Source: JAGWBD01 sp965197455 (GTDB lineage Bacteria > Chloroflexota > Anaerolineae > Aggregatilineales > Phototrophicaceae). Taken from it: 64,000 nt of DNA. The position numbers and the translations under genes were made by a program. Positions within the stretch are counted from its first letter, which is position 1, and each line of letters starts with the position of its first letter. Positions 16,366 to 24,240 of the stretch are shown in pieces. The stretch covers positions 1,550,001-1,614,000 of the forward strand of contig OZ240208.1 of the NCBI GenBank assembly GCA_965197455.1. Reading direction: 5' to 3'. The notes below the pieces were generated by a model that did not search any database, was not told the origin of the DNA, and was given only the letters and a program-made list of their open reading frames with translations.

Positions 16366-17625
16366 TCAGGCGCTGACCGCGTCGCCTTCCGCCAGCATGT
16401 CCAGCAGCTGCGCCCGCGTCGTAACGCCGCGCAGTGACACCACCCAGTCATGCAGCGAAGGGCTTCGCGCCAGCAGCTCGCGCAGCGCCGGCCCGATCGG
16501 GTCATCGCCGCCCGCCCCGCGCGCCGCGGCTTGATAGCCGCCGTAAAAGGCGAACCACGCCTGGTTCAGCCGGCGGATGCCGTAGCCATTGGCCACGAAC
16601 TGTCGCCTCCGCTCTTCCATGTAGTCCTCGGCCGCCTTCACCTCACCCTCCGCCAGCAGCGCATCGACCCGCCGCCGCGTGATGTCCATCTCCGCGCCAT
16701 AGTCGAACTGCACCTGCGCATCGAACGCGACCCGCTGCAACATTGCCGTCGGCGCCAGCTCCGGGTAATGGCGCCGCAGCAGCAGTGTTGCGACTTCGCC
16801 GGCGAACAGGCTGGCCAGCGTCTCGTTGATGACCCGCGCCTCACTGTCGTAGTCCCACGCCTGGCCCAGTGGAAACGCGAACAGATAGTGGTGCAGCCAT
16901 TCGTGCGCGAAAGTGTCCGCCAACGTCGCGATGTTGCTGGTCTCCAGCACCATGGCCGGATACAGCGCGATGCCGCCGATGGGCACCACCAGCGCGGAGA
17001 GCTCCTGCTGCGCCTCAATCTGCTCCTCCAGCGCGACGATGTCAGCCAGCGCCATCGGCTCCAGACCCAGGCTGATTTCGTAACGGATCTCGTCCCGCGG
17101 CGAAACGACCAGCACGCGCGGCAGCTCCGTGAAGCGCATCGCCACCGGCGGCAGCAGCTGTCCCGCCAAGCCGAAGCCCAGCTCGCTCAGCAGCGCAGCG
17201 ACCTGCCCCTCCAGCACGCTCTCGGCCAGCGTCTGCCGTTCACGCAGCCAGCGGCGCAGGGCATCACGCTCGCTGCGCAGCGCTGCGCTGACCGTCAACG
17301 GATCAGTCTGCTCCGGGTCCGTGTAAAGCGCCTCGATGCGCGCTTCATGCGCCTGCGTCCGCGCCAGTTCGTTTATATAGTCGCGCAGGAACTGGCTGGC
17401 ATCTGCTTCGTCAAGGAACGGCCGCAGCCCCCACAACGCCTGGCCCAGCTTCGCGCCCAGCGCCTCCGGCAACCAGCCCACAAAATTGAAGCTGTGTTCG
17501 CGCGCCAGCAGCGCCACCGCGTTCCACTCTGTGCCGGTCGGGTAGGCGCTGCGCTGAACGCCGTAGAGCAGCAGCACCAGCAGCAGCAAACGGAACGCGG
17601 CCAGTCGCAGCCAGCGCCACAACAT
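16366..17625 (-). CDS. Membrane-anchored zinc metallopeptidase (HExxH)
   Basis: 419 residues. The ATG at 17625 is chosen because it lies 8 bases after the permease stop and directly precedes a membrane anchor (LRLAAFRLLLLVLLLYG). The signature AH241-E-W-L-H245-HYLF matches HExxH, and NETLASLFAGE about 25 residues later offers a third ligand Glu. The rest (about 40-235) is helical and unlike any family I can name. It is the last gene of a minus-strand cluster with an ABC ATPase and two ABC-2 permeases, so it may process a substrate of that exporter; this is inference. Confidence 0.75.
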   Translation of the reverse strand: MLWRWLRLAAFRLLLLVLLLYGVQRSAYPTGTEWNAVALLAREHSFNFVGWLPEALGAKLGQALWGLRPFLDEADASQFLRDYINELARTQAHEARIEALYTDPEQTDPLTVSAALRSERDALRRWLRERQTLAESVLEGQVAALLSELGFGLAGQLLPPVAMRFTELPRVLVVSPRDEIRYEISLGLEPMALADIVALEEQIEAQQELSALVVPIGGIALYPAMVLETSNIATLADTFAHEWLHHYLFAFPLGQAWDYDSEARVINETLASLFAGEVATLLLRRHYPELAPTAMLQRVAFDAQVQFDYGAEMDITRRRVDALLAEGEVKAAEDYMEERRRQFVANGYGIRRLNQAWFAFYGGYQAAARGAGGDDPIGPALRELLARSPSLHDWVVSLRGVTTRAQLLDMLAEGDAVSA

Positions 17626-17633
17626 CACGCGCG

Positions 17634-18878
17634 CTACCTGAAGCGGAAGCTGCGCAGGCCCAACGCGAAGAAAACGAGCGCGAAGCCCGACAGCACCGCC
17701 AGCGGCAGCAACACATCTTCCAGCCCGCCGCCACGCGCAATCAGCTGCTGAATGCCTTCCATCGCCCACGCGACCGGCGTCAGCCGCCCCAACACCTGCA
17801 TGAAGGGCGGCGCGATTGCGAGCGGCCACCACGCGCCGCCCAGCGCCGCCATCACCATCGCCAGCATCGCGGTCAGCAACAGCGCCTGCTCCTCGTTCTT
17901 CATCCGGCCGCCCAGCACGAGTCCCAGCGCCGTGATCGCCAGCGTGTAGCTCGCCATCAGCAAAATGAGCGCCAGTGGCGCGTCCCCGAAGTTGAGGCCC
18001 GTCGCCACGCCCACGGCAAACACGATCAGGAATTGCAGAATGCCGGTGAGGAAGCGCGCCAGAATCTTGCCGCCGATGACCTCGCTGCGCCGCAGCGGCA
18101 ACGTCGCCATGCGCGCCAGCGTGCCCTCGCGCCGCTCTCGAATGAGCACTGCAATGCCGCCGCCCATCACGCTGAAAAGCACGTAAAAGGTCGCCATGCC
18201 CGGCACCGACTGTGTGAAGCCTGCCGGGATGGACGCTTCAGCTGTCGCGCTTCCCGTCTGTGTGGCCAGTACGAGTGAGCCCTGCTCCGCCCACGCAACT
18301 GCGGCTCGCGCCTGCACCGCCTGCACATAGTCCGCGCGACCCCTTGCAGCAATGTCCAGCGCCCCGTGCAGCGCCGCCCCGGTGACGCCCGCCGCCGCGA
18401 CGCCGTTAACCCGCTGCAGCGCGGCCTGCACTGCGTTCCAGGCCGGGTCCGTCTGCGGCACGCTGGCACTTGTGTAGAAGGGCAACTCCACCTGCTCTTG
18501 CGCCGCCAGCGCCGCGCCATAGCCCGCCGGAATGTGCAGCAGCGCGTCATTGTCGCCCGCCTTTACGCGCGCCAACATTGTCGTCAGGGTCGGCGCCAGC
18601 TCTTCAGGCCAGGCGCAGTCCGCGCCGGCGACCGGGCAGACCTGCAGCGTCGGCCCCTGAGCCACAAGCGCGGCTGCCACTTGCGCCGAGTGGACGCTCC
18701 TGTCTTCGTCCAGCAGATCGATCCGGATACTCTGCGACCCGCTGGCGCCTTCCCCGCCCAGCGCATAGCCCAGTACCAGCGTGAGAATCACGGGGATGAC
18801 CAGCAACTGCAGCAGGTTGCCGCGGCTGCGCAGAAAGACCAGCAGGTCCAGCCACGCGATCAGCCACACATTGCGCAT
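17634..18878 (-). CDS. ABC-2 type exporter permease (second)
   Basis: 414 residues. An N-terminal membrane helix (LLVFLRSRGNLLQLLVIPVILTLVLGYAL) is followed by a large external domain (about 45-200) and five C-terminal helices, the ABC-2 membrane layout. The motif RERREGTLARMATLPLRRSEVIGGKILA is the typical cytoplasmic coupling region. Residues 1-3 bases from the upstream permease, so translation is probably coupled. Together with the genes at 18882 and 20298 it makes a heterodimeric exporter of the NatAB/YhhJ kind; substrate unknown. Confidence 0.88.
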   Translation of the reverse strand: MRNVWLIAWLDLLVFLRSRGNLLQLLVIPVILTLVLGYALGGEGASGSQSIRIDLLDEDRSVHSAQVAAALVAQGPTLQVCPVAGADCAWPEELAPTLTTMLARVKAGDNDALLHIPAGYGAALAAQEQVELPFYTSASVPQTDPAWNAVQAALQRVNGVAAAGVTGAALHGALDIAARGRADYVQAVQARAAVAWAEQGSLVLATQTGSATAEASIPAGFTQSVPGMATFYVLFSVMGGGIAVLIRERREGTLARMATLPLRRSEVIGGKILARFLTGILQFLIVFAVGVATGLNFGDAPLALILLMASYTLAITALGLVLGGRMKNEEQALLLTAMLAMVMAALGGAWWPLAIAPPFMQVLGRLTPVAWAMEGIQQLIARGGGLEDVLLPLAVLSGFALVFFALGLRSFRFR

Positions 18879-18881
18879 GCC

Positions 18882-20297
18882 TTAGACCTCCACCCGGCGC
18901 TGAAAGAACCACAGGCCGATGCCACAGAGGACCAAAGCCTGCGCCGCCAGCGCGATCGCATTCAACGCAACGTCCGGGCTGCCATAGCCGAGTTTCCCCA
19001 TGGCGTCCGTGGCCCAGTACACCGGCGAGACCCAGGCAACAGGCTCCGGTACGCTGAAGCCGAAAGCGCCGCCCAGCATCGCCAAAATGATGTTGACGAT
19101 TGAGCCTGCCGGGCCGACCTGTTCCGGCCGCTGTACGAAAGCGACCAGCAACAGTCCCAGACCAGCCACCGCCAGACTCAGCGGCAGGATAATCGCCAGC
19201 AGCGGCGCCGGGTCTGCACCCCAGATGAAGATCAGCCGCCCCTCCAGCAGGCTGGCAATCAGCGAGAGCGCAAACATCAGCAGCACCAGCTGCGCCAGCG
19301 CCGTGACCCAGGTGCCCAGCAGTTTCCCTCCCAGAAAACCGCCGCGCGTGGTCGGCGTCGTCAGAATGCGCTGCAATGTCCCCGCCCGCCGCTCTTCAAT
19401 CACGCTCACCACGCCGAACTGCGCCACAAACAGCGCGAAGAAAGTCGCCTGCGCCGCGCCAATGAAGCCCAGAATGGCGGTGGCCGGACTGTAAGAGTCG
19501 TCCGCCTCATCCGTGTTCGCGTCCTGACCCGCCCCGATTCTGCGCACAGTTGCAAGCGCGCCGACCGCCAGGTCGCTGAAACCGCAGGTGATGGCCTCAG
19601 AGATGGCCACATCCTGGCCGCCGACTGCCAGCCGCAAGGCCGCCAGCGGCTCCCGCGCGATGAGCACGTTGATGGACGCGCCCAGCGCAATGTTTCCCGT
19701 CAGCAGGCGTTCGCTGTAGCCCTGCACCACGCTGCGCGCGACCAAGCTCTCCAGCGGGCGCGTGGCATCGCTGTAGACCTCAATCGTCGCTGGTGCCTGC
19801 TCGAAGAGCGGCCCGTCGCCCGGGCCGATGCGCGGATTCAGGCGGGCGCTGAAGTCCGCCGGGACGATGACCAGCGCCGCCAGCTCGCCCTCCTCGACCA
19901 GTGTACGCCCGGCCACCACATCATCCAGCACACGCGCCTCGAAAAGCTCGTCCAGTGCCAGCTCCGCAGCATCGCCCGTCGACGCGGCAGCAGCCAACGG
20001 ACAGGCGCCAGCATCCAGGCCTTCCACTGCGCCGCCGGTGAGCAGTTGCTCCAGGCCCGTGCCGTAATTGATCGCCCGGCCCTGCAGCTCCGTGCCCGTG
20101 TCCAGGTTAACGATGGCCAGTGGAATATCGCGCAGCGCAGGCACGCCGCCGTCAGCGCCCAGGTTGCCAAAGACCATCGCGATGATCGTTGACAGCAACA
20201 GCGGCACCGCCAGCATCAGCAACAACGAGCCGCGGTTTGTGAAGCGCAGGTAGAGATCTTTGCGCGCAATGAGTAGCGCTCGCTGGAACATTGGCAC
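18882..20297 (-). CDS. ABC-2 type exporter permease (first)
   Basis: 471 residues with the same plan as its neighbour: helix 1 (RGSLLLMLAVPLLLSTIIAMV), a long external domain (about 45-250) and five helices at the C terminus. The coupling motif reads EERRAGTLQRILTTPTTRGGFLGGKLLG. The gene starts at the base after the ATPase stop and ends 3 bases before the second permease start. The two permeases are clearly paralogous but divergent, as expected for a heterodimer. Confidence 0.88.
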   Translation of the reverse strand: MPMFQRALLIARKDLYLRFTNRGSLLLMLAVPLLLSTIIAMVFGNLGADGGVPALRDIPLAIVNLDTGTELQGRAINYGTGLEQLLTGGAVEGLDAGACPLAAAASTGDAAELALDELFEARVLDDVVAGRTLVEEGELAALVIVPADFSARLNPRIGPGDGPLFEQAPATIEVYSDATRPLESLVARSVVQGYSERLLTGNIALGASINVLIAREPLAALRLAVGGQDVAISEAITCGFSDLAVGALATVRRIGAGQDANTDEADDSYSPATAILGFIGAAQATFFALFVAQFGVVSVIEERRAGTLQRILTTPTTRGGFLGGKLLGTWVTALAQLVLLMFALSLIASLLEGRLIFIWGADPAPLLAIILPLSLAVAGLGLLLVAFVQRPEQVGPAGSIVNIILAMLGGAFGFSVPEPVAWVSPVYWATDAMGKLGYGSPDVALNAIALAAQALVLCGIGLWFFQRRVEV

Positions 20298-21284
20298 TCA
20301 GTCCCGCAGCGCGCGCCCGGTCAACTGCAGGAACACCGTCTCGAGATCCGGCTCCTGCACCGCCACCGAGCGCAGCTCCAGGCCGGCGCTGCCCAGCGCG
20401 CTGATGAGCGGCGCAAGCACCTGCCGTCCGCGGTCAGCGTGCACCACAAGGCGCCGCGCGGCGTCCCCGTCTGTCCCCGCGAACTGCACGCGCGTCACGC
20501 CAGGAACATTCTCTTCCAGCTGTTGCAGCAAACGCTCGTCGCCCCGGCCACCCTCGCCCAGGTCAATCTCAAGCCGGTCCTGCTCACCGGCACGCAGCAC
20601 CAGTTCACCCACCGTGCCTTCAGCGATGAGTTTGCCATGGTCGATAATGCCGACGCGATCGCTCAGCTCCTGCGCCTCTTCCATCAGATGCGTGGTGTAG
20701 AGCAGCGTCATGTCGCGTTCCGCGCGCAGGCGCAGCACCGTGTCCAGAATGCGGCGCCGGTTCTGCGGATCAACGCCGACCGTCGGCTCGTCCATATAGA
20801 CCAGCTGCGGCTGATGCAGCAACCCGATGCCTATGTTGAGCCGTCGCTTCATGCCGCCCGAGTAGCTGCGCACGCGCTCATCCTTGCGCTCGCGTAGATC
20901 GATGAACTCCAGCGTTTCGTCGATGCGCCCGTCCAGCTCGCTGCCGCGCAGGCCGCTCAGCTGACCGAAGAAGCGCAGATTCTGCTGCGCCGACAGGTCT
21001 TCGTAGAGCGCGAGATCCTGCGGCACCACGCCCAGCAGCGCGCGCGCCGCCAGCGACTCGCGCACCATGTCATGGCCGCCGATGACTACGCTGCCACTGT
21101 CCGGCTGCAGCAGGCCGCTGATAATGGAAATGAGCGTGGTCTTGCCCGCGCCATTGGGGCCCAGCAGACCATAGATTTCGCCGCGCTGGATGCTAAGGTC
21201 GACGCCGGCCAGCGCCTGCAGCATGGTCCCGTCGTCACGCCGGTATTGCTTGCTCAGCCCGCGCGCATCAAGCAGGGTCTCCAA
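20298..21284 (-). CDS. ABC exporter ATP-binding protein
   Basis: 328 residues, TTG start at 21284. Walker A GPNGAGKTT (42-50), signature YSGGMKRRLNIG, Walker B LVYMDEPTVGVDP and switch His in LYTTHLMEEA are intact. The C-terminal 90 residues form the accessory domain seen in NatA/DrrA-type exporters of drugs or sodium. It heads the exporter operon with the two permeases and the membrane metallopeptidase. No substrate can be assigned from sequence. Confidence 0.92.
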   Translation of the reverse strand: METLLDARGLSKQYRRDDGTMLQALAGVDLSIQRGEIYGLLGPNGAGKTTLISIISGLLQPDSGSVVIGGHDMVRESLAARALLGVVPQDLALYEDLSAQQNLRFFGQLSGLRGSELDGRIDETLEFIDLRERKDERVRSYSGGMKRRLNIGIGLLHQPQLVYMDEPTVGVDPQNRRRILDTVLRLRAERDMTLLYTTHLMEEAQELSDRVGIIDHGKLIAEGTVGELVLRAGEQDRLEIDLGEGGRGDERLLQQLEENVPGVTRVQFAGTDGDAARRLVVHADRGRQVLAPLISALGSAGLELRSVAVQEPDLETVFLQLTGRALRD

Positions 21285-21362
21285 TGTGGTCTACCTTTCT
21301 GCCTGTCACGTTCCGGCAGTAGTACGTACTTCTGCTGCCCAGGGTTCATTGTTGCTCGCCGT

Positions 21363-22685
21363 TCAGGGATCGGGCAGCCTGAAGCTGTCATCCGTGTAGT
21401 CGATCCACTCCGCCAGACGCGCCTGCAGGCGGCGCCGTTCGACGTGATAGGCCGAATTGTGCGCGTGATTGGCCTGTTCGTAGGGGTCCTCGTTCAGGTT
21501 GAAGAGCATCCAGGGCTGACCCTCCAGCACCGCGTACTTCCAGTTGTCGCGCGTGACGATGCCGCGCCAGGGGCGGTCAACCGTATGCGCGTAGCCGGTC
21601 GGAATCACCGCCTGCAGATAGGCGCTGTCCGGTTCGCTGCTGATTTCCTTGTCACGCAGACGATAGCCGGAATAATCCGTGCCCGGCATCCAGGCCGGCG
21701 CGTCAATGCCGCACAGCCCCAGCGAGGTCACTGCGATGTCGACGTGATTGACGGGCACCTCGTGAAAGCCGGAGCTGTGATGGTAACGATGCGGGCCGCC
21801 GCCGATGATAAAGGGGATGCGCAGCGATTCCTCCCAGGGCGAGGTTTTGCGAAACTGGCCGTGCGAGCCATGCATGTCGCCGTGGTCGGAAAAGAACAGC
21901 ACGTGCGTGTTCTCGTACAGACCCAGTTCCTCCAGCGCCGCGCGGATGCGGCCCACATTCCAGTCCAGGTTCTCGATCATGGCATGGTAGCCCGCCAGAT
22001 CAATTCGGGCGCGCTCCACGATACGCGGAATGTTCGGCACGTTGGGGCGCAGTTGCACCTGGCCCGGAATGTGGCGCGCCATGAACTCCGGCGGCGCGTG
22101 GTAGGGGTCGTGCGGCGGGATGACCGAGAGCGCGGAGAAAAAGGGCTCGCCCTGCTGCGCGCGCTCCTTCAGATGCGCGATGAACAGGTCGGTCAGCGCG
22201 TCAGTTTCATAACCAGGCAATCGGTAGTGAAAAGTGTCATCCCCTTCGCCGCCGTGAACCCAACAGTCGAACTGCGGTGAGTTGTTTTCGTAGCCCACCC
22301 ACTCCCTGAAGTGGCCGCGGCGCTCCGGCGGAATAATGTGCATGGCGGTGCGGCCCTCGCGCTCCTGGGCGCCGTCGATGTGCCACTTGCCATACCAGGC
22401 CGTGTGATAGCCCTCGTCGTTGAACGCGCTGGCGACAGTCGGCAGCGTCGGATCCAGTTGCGTCTGGTGACCCGGCGTCACCTTGTGCGGATATTGCCCG
22501 CTGATCAGCGCGCCGCGAAAGGGCGAGCACAGCGGAAAGCCAGCCACCGCGCTGGTGAAGGTGATGCCCTCGTCCGCCATCCGGTTGAGATGCGGCGTGG
22601 ACACGTTGGGGTCGCCCATGTAGCCCAGCGACTGGGCGCGGTGCTGGTCGCCAAAAATCCAGATGATGTTCGGTCGTTTGCTCAT
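21363..22685 (-). CDS. Arylsulfatase-family enzyme (copy A)
   Basis: 440 residues from the ATG at 22685, preferred over the one at 22700 because GGGG precedes it closely. The alkaline-phosphatase-superfamily sulfatase core is clear: metal-binding FGDQHR near the N terminus, the formylglycine site C53-S-P-F-R with GALISG following, GKWH, and FFSDHGDMHGSHGQFRKTSPWEES. The fourth residue of the CxPxR site is Phe, not the usual Ser or Ala. No signal peptide, so a cytoplasmic location is likely. It desulfates an organic ester, plausibly a sugar. The next gene is a near-identical paralogue. Confidence 0.9.
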   Translation of the reverse strand: MSKRPNIIWIFGDQHRAQSLGYMGDPNVSTPHLNRMADEGITFTSAVAGFPLCSPFRGALISGQYPHKVTPGHQTQLDPTLPTVASAFNDEGYHTAWYGKWHIDGAQEREGRTAMHIIPPERRGHFREWVGYENNSPQFDCWVHGGEGDDTFHYRLPGYETDALTDLFIAHLKERAQQGEPFFSALSVIPPHDPYHAPPEFMARHIPGQVQLRPNVPNIPRIVERARIDLAGYHAMIENLDWNVGRIRAALEELGLYENTHVLFFSDHGDMHGSHGQFRKTSPWEESLRIPFIIGGGPHRYHHSSGFHEVPVNHVDIAVTSLGLCGIDAPAWMPGTDYSGYRLRDKEISSEPDSAYLQAVIPTGYAHTVDRPWRGIVTRDNWKYAVLEGQPWMLFNLNEDPYEQANHAHNSAYHVERRRLQARLAEWIDYTDDSFRLPDP

Positions 22686-22709
22686 GTCATCCCCTGCCAT
22701 CCATGCAGT

Positions 22710-24026
22710 TCAGGGTTCGGGCATCTGGAAGCTGTCGCCCGTGTAGTCAATCCATTCCTCCAGGCGCGCCTGCAACCGCCGCCGCTCGACGTGATAGGCC
22801 GAGTTGTGAGCATGGTTCGCCTGCTCGTAAGGGTCTTCATTCAGGTTGAAGAGCAGCCACGGCTGGCCCTCCAGCACCGCGTACTTCCAGTTGTCGCGTG
22901 TGACGATGCCGCGCCAGGGCCGGTCCACCGAGTGCCCGTGCATGGTCGGGATCACCGCCTGCAGATACGCGCTGTCCGGCTCACTGTCAATTTCCTTGTC
23001 GCGCAAGCGATAGCCAGAGTAGTCCGTGCCAGGCAGCCAGTCCGGCGCGTCAATGCCACACAGCCCCAGCGAGGTCGGCACGATGTCCACGTGGTTGATG
23101 GGCACATCGTGAAAGCCGGAGTCGTGATGATAGCGATGCGGCCCGCCGCCGATGATGAAGGGGATGCGGATCGATTCCTCCCAGGGCGAAGTCTTGCGGA
23201 ACTGGCCGTGAGAGCCGTGCATGTCGCCGTGGTCAGAAAAGAACAGCACATGTGTGTTTTCATATAAACCCAGTTCTTCCAGCGCCGCGCGGATGCGGCC
23301 CACGTTCCAGTCCAGGTTCTCGATCATGGCATGGTAGCCCGCCAGATCGCGCCGCGCGCGCTCCACGATGTGCGGAATGTTCGGCACGTTGGGGCGCAGT
23401 TGCACGCGCCCGGGAATGTGGCGTCCCATGAACTCGGGCGGCGCGTGATAGGGGTCGTGCGGCGGAATGACCGACAGCGCCGAAAAGAAAGGCTCGTCCT
23501 GCTGCGCGCGCTCTCGCAGATGCGCGATGAACAGATCGGTCAGCGCGTCAGTTTCATAACCAGGCAATCGGTACTGGAAACTGTCGTCGCCTTCACCGCC
23601 ATGCACCCAGCAATCGAACTGCGGTGAGTTGTTTTCGTAGCCGGTCCATTCATCAAACTGGCCGCGGCGCTCCGGCGGAATGATGTGCAGGCCGGCGCGG
23701 CCCTCGCGCTCCTGAAAGCCGTCCACGTGCCACTTTCCGTACCACGCCGTGTGATAGCCATTGTCGTTGAAACAGGTGGCGACGGTCGGTCGCGACGGGT
23801 CCAGCTGCGTCTGGTGACCCGGCGTGACCTTGTGCGGGTACTGTCCGCTGATCAGCGCGCCGCGAAAGGGCGAGCACAGCGGAAAGCCGGCCACTGCGCT
23901 GGTGAAGGTGATGCCCTCGTCCGCCATCCGGTTGAGGTGCGGCGTGGACACGTTGGGGTCGCCCGTGTAGGACTGGGCGCGGTGCTGGTCGCCAAAGATC
24001 CAGATAACATTCGGTCGTTTGCTCAT
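22710..24026 (-). CDS. Arylsulfatase-family enzyme (copy B, tandem paralogue)
   Basis: 438 residues, very close to the downstream copy throughout, including C51-S-P-F-R and the SDHGDMHGSHGQFRKTS region. Relative to copy A it lacks two residues in the first loop (RAQSYTGDPN against RAQSLGYMGDPN). ATG at 24026 follows GGGGAG. The 24-base gap to copy A and the shared orientation imply one transcript and a recent tandem duplication. An upstream hairpin terminator at 24052-24078 separates it from the binding-protein gene. Confidence 0.9.
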   Translation of the reverse strand: MSKRPNVIWIFGDQHRAQSYTGDPNVSTPHLNRMADEGITFTSAVAGFPLCSPFRGALISGQYPHKVTPGHQTQLDPSRPTVATCFNDNGYHTAWYGKWHVDGFQEREGRAGLHIIPPERRGQFDEWTGYENNSPQFDCWVHGGEGDDSFQYRLPGYETDALTDLFIAHLRERAQQDEPFFSALSVIPPHDPYHAPPEFMGRHIPGRVQLRPNVPNIPHIVERARRDLAGYHAMIENLDWNVGRIRAALEELGLYENTHVLFFSDHGDMHGSHGQFRKTSPWEESIRIPFIIGGGPHRYHHDSGFHDVPINHVDIVPTSLGLCGIDAPDWLPGTDYSGYRLRDKEIDSEPDSAYLQAVIPTMHGHSVDRPWRGIVTRDNWKYAVLEGQPWLLFNLNEDPYEQANHAHNSAYHVERRRLQARLEEWIDYTGDSFQMPEP

Positions 24027-24046
24027 AATCTCCCCGGTAAATTGTC

Positions 24047-24078
24047 AAAAGGGCCCGACCACCAGTGGCAGTCGGGCC
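24047..24078 (-). terminator. Rho-independent terminator after the binding-protein gene
   Basis: On the minus strand GGCCCGAC pairs perfectly with GTCGGGCC around an inner CCA-C-TGG mini-stem (24052-24078) and is followed by CTTTTG. It lies downstream of the stop at 24177 and of the duplicated 71-bp segment, and ahead of the sulfatase start at 24026. Confidence 0.6.
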
Positions 24079-24098
24079 TCGCTTAACTGTAGAACCCG

Positions 24099-24240
24099 TC
24101 AGGCGTTAGCCCGCTTTCTTCAGGTTCAGGATGATCTTCGCCGTACTGTGCCACCAGGTCGGCGCGTGGTCAGGCGTTAGCCCGCTTTCTTCAGGTTCAG
24201 GATGATCTTCGCCGTACTGTGCCACCAGGTCGGCGCGTGG
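24099..24240. repeat. Exact tandem 71-bp duplication
   Basis: Bases 24099-24169 and 24170-24240 are identical over all 71 positions and directly adjacent. The second copy contains the last 20 or so codons and the stop of the binding-protein gene (stop at 24177-24179); the first lies beyond the stop. The reading frame of the gene itself is not affected. Confidence 0.95.

Noticed and set aside
24099..24240. CRISPR array or attachment site
   Set aside because: Only two copies, directly adjacent with no spacer, and one copy is coding; no cas gene, integrase or phage gene is nearby.
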